A DNA stretch of 35,484 bases from Planctomycetota bacterium. GTDB lineage: Bacteria > Planctomycetota > Planctomycetia > Pirellulales > Pirellulaceae. The notes below the pieces were generated by a model. The model was given only the letters and a program-made list of their open reading frames with translations. It was not told the DNA's origin and did no database searches. Within the stretch, counting starts at the first letter, position 1. Every line of letters begins with the position of its first letter. The stretch is from NCBI GenBank assembly GCA_029259935.1, contig JAJDEH010000169.1, positions 1 to 35,484 on the forward strand, given 5' to 3'. A program made the translations under genes and the position numbers. Positions 1-8,481 of this stretch are shown here, piece after piece.

Positions 1-254
1 CCCGTCAGGGTTGGTGGCGGAGCGATCGCTTGCTCCAGCGCGGCATCACTGAACAGGTCGTCGTGGTCGTCTTTTTTCGGCGCAAGATCTTGAGGAGCTT
101 CGGGTACCACGTCGACCGAGCCACCACATTTCGGACAAGCAATCGTGGAGCCCGCCCGCTCGTCGGCTACCTTGATCTTCTGATTGCAGTGGACATATTG
201 CCCCGTGTCATTGGAAAAACTGACGATATTCGAACACTTGATCGTGATGCTCAT
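1..254 (-). CDS. Zinc-ribbon protein, 5' part only (runs off the left edge)
   Basis: Reading minus from an ATG at 254 gives an open frame to the window edge, about 84 residues, with no stop. It opens MSITIKCSN and has a Cys/His-containing segment (VHCNQKI), then CPKCGG at about residue 40. After that comes a polar, acidic, Pro-containing linker. This is the layout of planctomycete proteins that begin with a short zinc-ribbon and continue into a variable, often membrane-bound, part. The first half of the metal site is unusual: the expected CxxC appears as CSN followed later by HC, so metal binding is uncertain. It lies 69 bases downstream of the WD40 gene in the same direction and may be cotranscribed. 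The rest of the protein is outside the window, so no function can be given. Confidence 0.6.
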   Translation of the reverse strand, partial: MSITIKCSNIVSFSNDTGQYVHCNQKIKVADERAGSTIACPKCGGSVDVVPEAPQDLAPKKDDHDDLFSDAALEQAIAPPPTLT

Positions 255-323
255 GATGCTGCACAAGATGCCACGCGGCCAGATCCGAATCCTGATCTGG
301 TCTAGCTGCTTCGCGTTTTTCTC

Positions 324-1397
324 TTATTCCCCAAAACTGCGAAGGTCCCGTCCATCGGAAAGTGTGCGGATCATCCCGCCGTAGCAGCCGGCTAGAAACG
401 CCGCGCCGTCGGGCGAAAAGACAAACCGTTCGGGATCCGTCTCGGGCCGCCTGCGTTCATCGAGCGGGTGGCGCGCGTAAGTGCGAAACGTGCCTTGTTT
501 AAAGGTGTAACGCCGCAGTTCCTTGCCGGATGACAGATCCCAAAACACGACGTCGCCGTTGTTCTGATCACCAGCTCCCAAAATCTCTCCCGTGGGTGAG
601 AAGAAAGGCTGCGCGATCGCTTTCGCGCCCAAGTTCAGTTTGGCGATGGCCTGCAGATTCACGGTATCCCAAATCACGACCATGCCGCCGACATGTCCCG
701 AGGCAAGGGCATCACCGTTGGGGGAAAACGTGAGGCTATAGAACGGTTCGGCCAGGCCCGCGGATGTTGCTACCACATCGGTCTTAGCCGCGTCGCAAAT
801 CTTGATTTTCGACGTTTCATCTTCTGGAACGATGCCGGCCAGCAGTCCGCCGTCTGGCGAAAATCGTACGCAGACGGCTCGCGAAAGGGCCACGAACTCA
901 CGGATCTTGGTACGCGTCGAAGTATCGAACAGAATGCACCGCGTCCGGCTGAGCACCGCGATTCGGCTTCCGTTGGGACTGAAATCGAAGCCATGGCAGC
1001 GATCGAAATAATAGACCGACTTGGGGTTGTTTAAATCGCACAGGCCGACCGCGTTGAGTTCCACGCCGTCAGCCGTTTTATATAACCGCGAAAACGCCAA
1101 CCATTTTCCGTCCGACGAAAATCGAACCCTGGTCAGGTCGCCGTAGGTTTCGATGCGGCGCAGCCGGGCCCTTGTCTTGACGTCGTACAATTGGACGACT
1201 CCGCATTTTCGCGGGCTGGGATGTGGCCGCGGCGGGAATTGCTGATCGGACATTCCCGAGATACCGGTCGCCACGAATCGGCCGTCGGTTGAGAAGGCAA
1301 CACACTGGGCGTCGCGCACGGGCACAAATGGCGCTGCCCACGCAGTTTCTAGGCCAATCCCGCAGCACGCAAGCAAGGCAAATAAGTAGGTTTTCAT
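324..1397 (-). CDS. Exported WD40-repeat protein
   Basis: This encodes 357 residues from the ATG at 1397. The frame is open to 1433, but the downstream ATG puts a signal peptide (MKTYLFALLACCG..., ending near AWAAP) at the N-terminus, so I chose it. A lipobox-like LLAC sits very early, so a lipoprotein is possible but less likely. The mature part is a series of WD40-type blades, visible as repeated hydrophobic-F-S-x-D/N-G motifs (VAFSTDG, VRFSSDG, FDFSPNG, VRFSPDG, LTFSPNG, FVFSPDG). Some blades end in VVIWD or VVFWD. At least seven such units fit one beta-propeller. Such folds are scaffolds for protein contacts, and no catalytic residues are evident. Partner and role are unknown. The downstream zinc-ribbon gene at the left edge has the same orientation. 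Confidence 0.8.
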   Translation of the reverse strand: MKTYLFALLACCGIGLETAWAAPFVPVRDAQCVAFSTDGRFVATGISGMSDQQFPPRPHPSPRKCGVVQLYDVKTRARLRRIETYGDLTRVRFSSDGKWLAFSRLYKTADGVELNAVGLCDLNNPKSVYYFDRCHGFDFSPNGSRIAVLSRTRCILFDTSTRTKIREFVALSRAVCVRFSPDGGLLAGIVPEDETSKIKICDAAKTDVVATSAGLAEPFYSLTFSPNGDALASGHVGGMVVIWDTVNLQAIAKLNLGAKAIAQPFFSPTGEILGAGDQNNGDVVFWDLSSGKELRRYTFKQGTFRTYARHPLDERRRPETDPERFVFSPDGAAFLAGCYGGMIRTLSDGRDLRSFGE

Positions 1398-1617
1398 GGA
1401 ACTGGGCAAGATAGCGGATAGGTAGGAAGACAACAGGCGTACGTTTACTATACCCCAGCGGGGTTCATCACATCAAAGCGGTTTGTAAATTGGGAAAAGA
1501 AGCCCGGTTTTTCACGCCGTGGATTTGAAGGAACTCAGATCGACGTCGATGCGTCATTAAAGTCAAGGACCCGTCCCCGTCTCTCCCGTTGTGCTTTCTC
1601 TCACAAGGAATTCGCTC

Positions 1618-4600
1618 ATGGCGACTGGAAAACATCGCTCTTTCGGCCTTTTTTGTTGTTTCTTCCTGGTCTGGACATGTTTTTCATTTTCACATCCGTC
1701 GGTTGAGGCCGCTGAAGCCAAGGCCGAGGAAAGAGGAGTGGACCCAGAGAAAGCAAAATCGGACGCCCTGGCGGCGGACGTTACCCAAGGCGCTCTGCGC
1801 ATCGTGGGTGAAGACGCCACGGTCGTGGAATGCCCGCTAGAACACACTGCGGTGGAAGTCGACATTTCGGGCTTCATTTCTCGGGTGAAGGTCACGCAGA
1901 CGTTCCGCAATCCCACCAAGGAAAAAATCGAGGCCGTTTATGTGTTTCCGCTCCCGCACGAAGCGGCTGTTGATGACATGACCATGGTGATTGGCGAGCG
2001 GCGGATTGTAGGCCTAATCAAACGGCGGGACGATGCCCGTAGCATTTACGAACAAGCCTTGGCGGCCGGCCAGGCCGCGGCACTGCTAGAACAAGAACGC
2101 CCCAACATTTTCACCCAATCGGTCGGCAACATCGAACCGGGCCAGAAGGTCGACATCGAAATTTCCTACGTCGATGTGCTGAAGTACGACCTGGGCACTT
2201 ACGAATTTCATTTTCCGATGGTCGTGGGGCCGCGCTACAATCCTCAATCGTCGCCCGGCCAGCCCGAAGTTGCCGATGCGGGCAAGATCAATCCGCCGGT
2301 ATTGAAGCCGACCGAGCGGACCGGCCACGATGTCAGCCTGAGCGTTAATTTGGACGCCGGCGTGCCGATTCAAAACTTGAGCAATTCGAATCACAAGGTC
2401 CACACCATTCGCAAAGAAGACCGCACGGCCCGCGTGCGATTATTGCAAGAAGATTCGATCCCCAACAAGGATTTCGTGCTGCGGTACGAAGTCGTTGGCG
2501 AAAAGCCCGAGATGGCCGTGCTTTCCCACACCGGCGAGTATTCCGGCGACTCGCGGCAACTTGGCGAAGGCTACTTCATGCTGATGATCCAGCCCAAAGA
2601 AGACGAGCGGCTGAAGAAGAGCCCGCCTCGCGAGATCGTGTTTTTGATCGACGTGTCGGGATCGATGCGCGGCGAGCCGACGGCGAAGGTCCGCGACGCC
2701 ATGAAAAACATGCTCAATCTGTGCCGTGAAAAGGACACTTTTCAAGTCGTCACGTTCGCCAGCAACGCCAACAAGCTGTTCGAGGCTCCGGTTGCGGTCA
2801 ATGACGCCAATCGCACTCGGGCGCTCGACTTTACGTCGGCAATTCGCGGCGGCGGCGGCACGCGCATGCTGGAAGGCGTGAAGATGGCCATCGATCAGCC
2901 GATCGACGAAAAGCGAATTCGTATCGTCGTGATGCTGACCGACGGATACATCGGCAACGAAGCCCAAATCATTCAGCACGTGGGAGAAAACTGCGGCGAC
3001 CAGATTCGTTTTTGGTGTATTGGAATCGGCCAGTCGCCGAACATGATGCTAGTCGACGGAGTCGCTCGGCAAGGCGGCGGCATGGGCAAGAAGCTGGGGC
3101 TGAAGGATGAAACCGAAGGGATGACCACCGAAGTCATGACCCGCATTCAACGGGCTCAACTGGCCAAGGTCAACATCGACTGGGGCGACCTGCAGGTTTC
3201 CGAGACGTTTCCCGCCAAGTTGCCGGAACTGTGGGCGGGACGTCCGGTCATTGTTTACGGTCGCTACAAGGATGGCGGCCAGAGTGAGATTACGGTCAGC
3301 GGCAAAGTCGAGGGCGAAGCGGTTAGTTGGCCGCTGAGCGTCACGCTGCCCAAAGCGCAAGAAGAACACGACGTGCTGGCCAAAGTTTGGGCCCGGAAGA
3401 AAGTCGAAGACCTGATGCACCAGACCTACTACCAAGGCTCGCCCGCCGTCGAAGAAGAAGTGACGGCGATGGCGCTGAGTTATCGCTTGATGAGCCAGTA
3501 CACCAGTTTCGTCGCGGTCGATCCGAAAACCGCCGACAAGCTTGAAGAGCCTGCCCGCCCACCACGGCGGATGATGGTTCCCGTGCCGCTGCCCGAAGGC
3601 ACACAGTATGAAGGGTTCTTCGGTGAAGGCCGCTTCGCGGGCGACGGAATCGTGTCAGGCGGTTTTGGAGGAGGCGGAGGTATGAACTTCACCACGGCGT
3701 TGGGCAGGTCGGTTCGCGGTCGGAGCTTGGAGCGCTTGAGCAAGGCGGCAATGCCGGCAAACCGCCCGGGACGAGGACAAGCTCTCTATGAAATGGCATT
3801 TCGCATGTCCCCGGTCCAGGGCCAGTCGATCAAACTGTTTCGTGGCTACGCTGGGCCGCAACCTGCGGGCAGTGTTTCTCGGTTTGCCATATCCGGAATG
3901 AACAACAGCCGTGGAATCACCAGCCGGCGTGGCGGTTGGGGTTACCAACCGGCTCCACTCGCGTTTGGCGCCCGATTGCATACGGCTACGTTGACTGGCA
4001 AGAGATTGGTTCTTGCCCAAAATGAAGCCCTCGACGTGGATGGCCTTGTCGCGAAAGAGAGCCAGGGCCGTTCCGCCGTTCTTTCCTTATTAGCGTCCGA
4101 AGGTGCCAAGCACCGCAAAGCGGCGGAGGCAGCTCTGAAGAACGCCCAGAAACTCGAAAAGGACGGGAAGTCGGGCCCGGCACGCATTGCCTTTACTCGG
4201 GCTTACTTCCTGGACTTTGCTTCCGCGAACGTTGGCCAAAGCGATGGCGGCATCGCAACTCAAGCCATCGATGCATTGGCAAAACTGCATGACGCCTCTA
4301 CGAAACAGGCCGTCAAGCAAGACCCGAAGCTTGGCCAGTGTTTGGACTTGGTGATTCGCGATAAGTCGATTGCCGAAACGCTGCAACTGGTGGCCAAGGC
4401 GGCTGGAATCCAAGTGAAATTGAACGACGGCAGCATCGCGGACGCCGAGCGACTCTTGTTGCAGAGTACGCACATTGGTTATCTCGATCTTCGCCGCGCA
4501 ACGGCCGCTCAAGCGCTGGACTGGATTGCTCAGCCCGCTCGCTTGGAATGGAAAACGTCCGGCGACGCCGTTGTGGTTTCCTCCGCTCGGCGTTCCCCGG

Positions 4601-5649
4601 ATTCGTCGGCTTGGGTCTACGATGTTTCGGCGATTGTCTATCCACTCGCCGACGAACTGAAGGACATCAAAGAGCCGGCGAAAAAAGTCGAGGCGGCTCA
4701 ACGTCAAACCAAGGAGTTACTGAGCGCGATCCAGGCGAGTTCCGGCTTGGACGGCCAGTCCCTCGTATGGTTTGCTCCCGGCCAACTGCTCGCCTTCGCG
4801 TCGCAAGACGGGCACGAAAAGCTTGGGCGTCTGCTGGACAACCTGGCCGACCCAAAGTTCAAGCCGGGCGAAGAACTCGCGGCCACCTACAAGCTAACTC
4901 TGGCCCGCGCCCAGAAGCGCAAAGAAGCGATCGCCAAAATGCAAGCTCGTCGGCATCTTGGCTTGATTGCCTCGGCCCACGACCAGTTCGGTTGGCAACT
5001 GTTGGCTGCGGCCGCGAAGGGGCGTGGCGACTTGGAAGCCTTAACCGAACTACAAATCGCGTGGCGCGACAAAGCCACCCAGGACCTGCTTGGCGATGCC
5101 CAGCGAGGCACCGTTCTAAGATCGCTGTGGATGGTTTGCGAGGCGGCGAAAGCATTGCCGGATGACAAGGAGTTGGCGGCACTGGCGGATGAAGCACGCG
5201 AGTTGTCGCTGGAAGCCGCCCAGGCAGCGCTGGCCGACTTGCGTGAGAAACCGGAAGATGTCGTCGCCTTCACCGCGACACTCTACGCGGCGCTCGCGGC
5301 GCAAACGAATGGCGATGACGAGTATCTGTCAAAGGCTCGGCCGTTGCTCGGAAAGGCCAAGGACCCCACGATGAAAACCGTGGCCCAAGCACTGCTGGCC
5401 AGCGATCCGGCCCGGCACGCGGACGCCTTGGGGGCCACCTTGGACAAACCGCTCAGCGGCGATGATCTGGTGGTCCTGACGGCCATCGCCTGCCGCCGAG
5501 CGAGCGGCCAGGCTTGGACGACGTTCCGCGCCCGTTCGCGCCAGATTCTTGGCAGCCAATCGCTGCGAGGCGAGGCGATCGTGATCGTGAATCGATTATC
5601 GAGTTCGCGGCTGTCGACCGCCGTGGCTCAGAGAGCCACTGCAAGGTAG
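1618..5649 (+). CDS. Exported VIT-VWA protein with a C-terminal STN-like domain
   Basis: This is 1343 residues from the ATG at 1618, which has AAGGAA at 1605-1610. The frame extends to a GTG at 1591 without a ribosome site. A signal peptide occupies about residues 1-38. A VIT domain follows at about 57-186, with the typical QTFRNPTKEKIEAVYVFPLP core. A VWA domain at about 340-510 carries a full MIDAS start (DVSGSMRG, Asp near residue 345), so divalent-metal-dependent ligand binding is likely. Residues 675-690 are Gly-rich. At about 903-990 a segment resembles the short N-terminal STN domain of secretins and TonB receptors (IAETLQLVAKAAGIQVKL ... AAQALDWIAQPARLEWK ... VVVSS). The remaining C-terminus is alanine-rich and helical. 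It is probably periplasmic or outer-membrane associated. VIT-VWA proteins are known from inter-alpha-trypsin inhibitor heavy chains and many bacteria, but the role here is unknown. The STN assignment is by eye. Confidence 0.85.
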   Translation: MATGKHRSFGLFCCFFLVWTCFSFSHPSVEAAEAKAEERGVDPEKAKSDALAADVTQGALRIVGEDATVVECPLEHTAVEVDISGFISRVKVTQTFRNPTKEKIEAVYVFPLPHEAAVDDMTMVIGERRIVGLIKRRDDARSIYEQALAAGQAAALLEQERPNIFTQSVGNIEPGQKVDIEISYVDVLKYDLGTYEFHFPMVVGPRYNPQSSPGQPEVADAGKINPPVLKPTERTGHDVSLSVNLDAGVPIQNLSNSNHKVHTIRKEDRTARVRLLQEDSIPNKDFVLRYEVVGEKPEMAVLSHTGEYSGDSRQLGEGYFMLMIQPKEDERLKKSPPREIVFLIDVSGSMRGEPTAKVRDAMKNMLNLCREKDTFQVVTFASNANKLFEAPVAVNDANRTRALDFTSAIRGGGGTRMLEGVKMAIDQPIDEKRIRIVVMLTDGYIGNEAQIIQHVGENCGDQIRFWCIGIGQSPNMMLVDGVARQGGGMGKKLGLKDETEGMTTEVMTRIQRAQLAKVNIDWGDLQVSETFPAKLPELWAGRPVIVYGRYKDGGQSEITVSGKVEGEAVSWPLSVTLPKAQEEHDVLAKVWARKKVEDLMHQTYYQGSPAVEEEVTAMALSYRLMSQYTSFVAVDPKTADKLEEPARPPRRMMVPVPLPEGTQYEGFFGEGRFAGDGIVSGGFGGGGGMNFTTALGRSVRGRSLERLSKAAMPANRPGRGQALYEMAFRMSPVQGQSIKLFRGYAGPQPAGSVSRFAISGMNNSRGITSRRGGWGYQPAPLAFGARLHTATLTGKRLVLAQNEALDVDGLVAKESQGRSAVLSLLASEGAKHRKAAEAALKNAQKLEKDGKSGPARIAFTRAYFLDFASANVGQSDGGIATQAIDALAKLHDASTKQAVKQDPKLGQCLDLVIRDKSIAETLQLVAKAAGIQVKLNDGSIADAERLLLQSTHIGYLDLRRATAAQALDWIAQPARLEWKTSGDAVVVSSARRSPDSSAWVYDVSAIVYPLADELKDIKEPAKKVEAAQRQTKELLSAIQASSGLDGQSLVWFAPGQLLAFASQDGHEKLGRLLDNLADPKFKPGEELAATYKLTLARAQKRKEAIAKMQARRHLGLIASAHDQFGWQLLAAAAKGRGDLEALTELQIAWRDKATQDLLGDAQRGTVLRSLWMVCEAAKALPDDKELAALADEARELSLEAAQAALADLREKPEDVVAFTATLYAALAAQTNGDDEYLSKARPLLGKAKDPTMKTVAQALLASDPARHADALGATLDKPLSGDDLVVLTAIACRRASGQAWTTFRARSRQILGSQSLRGEAIVIVNRLSSSRLSTAVAQRATAR

Positions 5650-5702
5650 ATTGCCGCGCCGACCCGCCAGAGTTCCGAAGCCGGACTATGGCGGGCGTAA
5701 CC

Positions 5703-5726
5703 GGCGGACATTTTCGTCCGTCCGCC
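5703..5726. terminator. Possible bidirectional terminator hairpin between convergent genes
   Basis: A perfect 7-bp GC-rich inverted repeat (GGCGGAC and GTCCGCC, 10-base loop) lies between the convergent VIT-VWA and BBP7 genes. Neither side has a clear T run, so it would be an atypical terminator. It could also be chance in GC-rich DNA. Confidence 0.3.
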
Positions 5727-5734
5727 AACCACGC

Positions 5735-6922
5735 TTACAGACCGATGATGAACATGAAGTTCGTTCCGTGGACGAAGTAGCCGCCGTCCTTGAGCAGCAG
5801 TTGAGGATTCGGCAGGTTGAGGTCGATTTGTTCGCCCGGCTGCGCGACGTGCTGCCAGTAGACCATGGAATAGCCGGCGCGAACCTCAACGTTGGGCGTG
5901 AGGCGATAGCCGAAGTTGATGCCGATTTGTCGCGATGACGTGAAGTCGTTGCGAACCTGCGTGCCAAAATTGGATTGGCGGACTAATAGCGATGCGTTGT
6001 TAGGCAGCGCGGGGGGCGTGCCGGCCGGATTGGAACCAAAGGCTTCTATCCTCTGGTGCATGTTCCCCAAGCCCAGCTTTAGTAATAGCTCGACCGTCAC
6101 GCGTTCGCCGCGATGGGCCGCGACTAGTCCCAAGTCCACTCCGTGAAATTCGTTTTCGGTCGAGAATCGGTCGGTGCCTTGGAAAGAGTTGCCGCCAGAG
6201 ACAAATTGATGTTGGATGGTGGCGCTCTCTTCGATCCTCCAGATCTGGTAGCCCAGCAGAAAATCGAGCCGCCCTTCGGCGTCGCCGCGAATCATGCGAC
6301 GAAAGGAAGCGTTGCCTCCGTAGATATCCGAAGTGGTGGTGACCGTGACGAAACCGAGCGGATCGGGTGGCGAATTGACCAACAGCACATTCGGAACGCC
6401 ATTCAAGTTGAAGGGTCGCACAACGACGCCCGTGCTGCCCGAGTTGAACAGATGCTTATCGCGACCCAGCCCCAAGAACGTTGCTTCGAATCCCGTCGTT
6501 TTTTCTTCGCTGAACCAACCGCCTAGAGTAAATCGGCCGCCCGCTTTCAAGTTGCCGCTCAGACGGTCGTTGCCGAACAGCACGGTCGGCGTGGCGGCGT
6601 TGTCGGTCACCAAGGCCGGAAACCGCATGCCCTTTCTCCACCACAGCAAGATTTCGCTGCTGGCCCAAAAGCGGGGCCAATCACCGAATTCCATCGGAGC
6701 TTGCCCGCGTAGATCGAAATTCTGTCTTTCGGCGATTGAATTTCGCCATCCCGATAATGTTTCCGCAAAAGACGGCTCAGGCTGGTGCGTCTCCGCCCGC
6801 ACCGCTGCGCCCGATTGCTGGTTCAAAAAGACCGGGGACGGCAACTCGTCGGCCACTGCCACGGCAGGCGCGCATACAAGCACGGTTAACAGGCACACCG
6901 TTACGCGAGTTGATTGCATCAT
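5735..6922 (-). CDS. BBP7-family outer-membrane beta-barrel protein
   Basis: This is 395 residues from the ATG at 6922, which gives a good signal peptide (MMQSTRVTVCLLTVLVCAPAVAVA). An ATG at 6958 has a GGGGAA upstream and would add 12 residues, so it is an alternative start. The mature protein has the features of the BBP7 family (putative beta-barrel porin 7, mainly planctomycete). It has the early FWASSEILLWWRKGMRFPALVT segment, then FGNDRLSGNLKAGGRFTLGGWF, then alternating polar/hydrophobic strands. It ends in FMFIIGL, which fits a last outer-membrane strand, although the terminal residue is Leu rather than Phe. It probably sits in the outer membrane; whether it forms a pore, and for what, is unknown. 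It is convergent with the VIT-VWA gene and divergent from the VWA/DUF1598 operon, with about 340 bases to the next start. Confidence 0.8.
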   Translation of the reverse strand: MMQSTRVTVCLLTVLVCAPAVAVADELPSPVFLNQQSGAAVRAETHQPEPSFAETLSGWRNSIAERQNFDLRGQAPMEFGDWPRFWASSEILLWWRKGMRFPALVTDNAATPTVLFGNDRLSGNLKAGGRFTLGGWFSEEKTTGFEATFLGLGRDKHLFNSGSTGVVVRPFNLNGVPNVLLVNSPPDPLGFVTVTTTSDIYGGNASFRRMIRGDAEGRLDFLLGYQIWRIEESATIQHQFVSGGNSFQGTDRFSTENEFHGVDLGLVAAHRGERVTVELLLKLGLGNMHQRIEAFGSNPAGTPPALPNNASLLVRQSNFGTQVRNDFTSSRQIGINFGYRLTPNVEVRAGYSMVYWQHVAQPGEQIDLNLPNPQLLLKDGGYFVHGTNFMFIIGL

Positions 6923-7265
6923 AGTGTCAGCATGAAACGTGGCGACCAGGGTGGTCATTGGGTTCCCCAAAAGGAAGCTCCGGTGTGATAGCGATTGTGG
7001 TCGCGCGCACACCCCAAGAGCCTTATCGGATAAGGTCGGCTTTGACGATTTTCCGAGTTAAGCCAATCTTGCAGATTGTCCGGGATCGCTGAACTGCTGG
7101 CATGGTTTTCGCGCAAGCCAGCACCTTCGCTCGATAATTCCTGCAAAATTCGCCTTTCATGCGCCACCGGGTGCGATCCCAAGGGCTATTCGCTTGACAT
7201 GCTGGCAGGGGTGCCATCAAAATGATGAATAGAACAGAGGCACCCATTCGCGGAGGCATTCACCA

Positions 7266-8432
7266 ATGCGTCTTTCTTGCATTCATTGCGGACAGCAGTT
7301 TTCAATCACTGCCGACCAACTGGGCGGACGAGGCCACTGCCCCCATTGCCGTGGCGAAATCGAATTGCCGCGGGCCGAAGGGAATGGAGAAGACGAAGAT
7401 CAGCGCATTACTCCAGGCAATTTGCTTGAGAATTCAGTCTCGGGCCTGGCCTCGATGATCATTCATATGGTTCTGTTCATCTTGGCCTGTCTGATCACAT
7501 GGGGAGGCCGAGGTCTCGCGGGAGATACGGAAGAGATCAGCATCGGCACAATGCGTTCCACCGTGCTGGACGACGCCCAAAATGACGATCAATTGGCCTC
7601 CGAAGAGAAGGTCGACCGCGAGCAAGAGACTGAATCACTGGACGATCCGCTAGAAGATATCACGCCGCCCACGCCCGATGCCTCGGACGACCCCTCGCTC
7701 GACATGCTGGCCGCAGCCCCTTCGGCCAGCAGCGGCGGCAGCCCTTCCTTCGATCTCAATTCCACCAACGCCGGCGGCAGCCTGAACGCGGGCGGCTGGG
7801 AAGGCATGATTCAACAACTGCGGCGCAACGGCCTGGACATCGTGATTGCTTTTGATAGCACCGGCAGTATGTCGGGTGAAATCAACGAAGTGAAACGGCA
7901 GATTGGGCGCATCGGCGACACACTTACAAAGATGGTTCCCAAAACAAGAATCGGCATCTGCACCTATCGCGACGAAGGCGCGGGCGAAGAGTATTTGGTC
8001 AAAGGACTGCCGCTGACGAACGACATCCAAGCCGTCGAGTCGTATTTGCAAGATTGCCGAGCCAGCGGTGGTGGCGATCATCCAGAAGCCGTGCAAGAAG
8101 GACTGCGCTGGCCGATGGAAAACAACCAGTTTCGCAGCCGTGCTCGCAAAGTCATTCTGTTATTCGGCGACGCGCCGCCTCACCAGGAAAAATTCCGCGA
8201 GTGTCTGCGGTTGGCGGGTGACTTCAACTCGCAGCAAAAAGGAGTCGTCAGCACCGTGACCTGCCGTAGTAATTTCCGCTTGAAGGAATTTATCGACATC
8301 GCGCAGATGGGTGGCGGCGAGGCGTTTCTCACCAGCGACGAACGTCAAATCATGACGCAACTGCTGGTCTTGGTCTTTGGCAGCCGATATCGCAGCAAAG
8401 TGATCGAAGCCTTTAAACTCATGGAAAAGTAA
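7266..8432 (+). CDS. Zinc-ribbon, membrane-anchored VWA protein
   Basis: This is 388 residues. The ATG at 7266 follows GGAGG at 7252-7256, a well-placed ribosome site. A zinc ribbon with two Cys-x2-Cys pairs (CIHC and CPHC) fills residues 5-28. A single hydrophobic segment at about 60-80 (LASMIIHMVLFILACLITW) probably spans the inner membrane. A long acidic, Ser/Pro-rich linker runs to about 180. The VWA domain then starts with FDSTGSMSGE (Asp197), an intact MIDAS triad start, and includes TYRDEG and LLFGDAPPH. The topology suggests a cytoplasmic zinc ribbon and an exported VWA domain, or the reverse. It is followed by the DUF1598 gene after 49 bases, so an operon is likely. VWA domains with this DSTGSM motif occur widely in bacteria, often in protein assembly or sensing. 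The function here is not known. Confidence 0.85.
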   Translation: MRLSCIHCGQQFSITADQLGGRGHCPHCRGEIELPRAEGNGEDEDQRITPGNLLENSVSGLASMIIHMVLFILACLITWGGRGLAGDTEEISIGTMRSTVLDDAQNDDQLASEEKVDREQETESLDDPLEDITPPTPDASDDPSLDMLAAAPSASSGGSPSFDLNSTNAGGSLNAGGWEGMIQQLRRNGLDIVIAFDSTGSMSGEINEVKRQIGRIGDTLTKMVPKTRIGICTYRDEGAGEEYLVKGLPLTNDIQAVESYLQDCRASGGGDHPEAVQEGLRWPMENNQFRSRARKVILLFGDAPPHQEKFRECLRLAGDFNSQQKGVVSTVTCRSNFRLKEFIDIAQMGGGEAFLTSDERQIMTQLLVLVFGSRYRSKVIEAFKLMEK

Positions 8433-8481
8433 CGAGCCGTACTGGCTTGTGACTAAAGCGCCGATCCGCGGAGATTCTCTC

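Noticed and set aside
2440..3435. Two long minus frames opposite the VIT-VWA gene
   Set aside because: Antisense shadows of a strong coding region, with no known domain.
7194..7222. TTGACA with a 17-base spacer and TCAAAA, as a sigma-70 promoter for the VWA gene
   Set aside because: The -35 matches, but the -10 element matches only three of six positions, so I do not list it.
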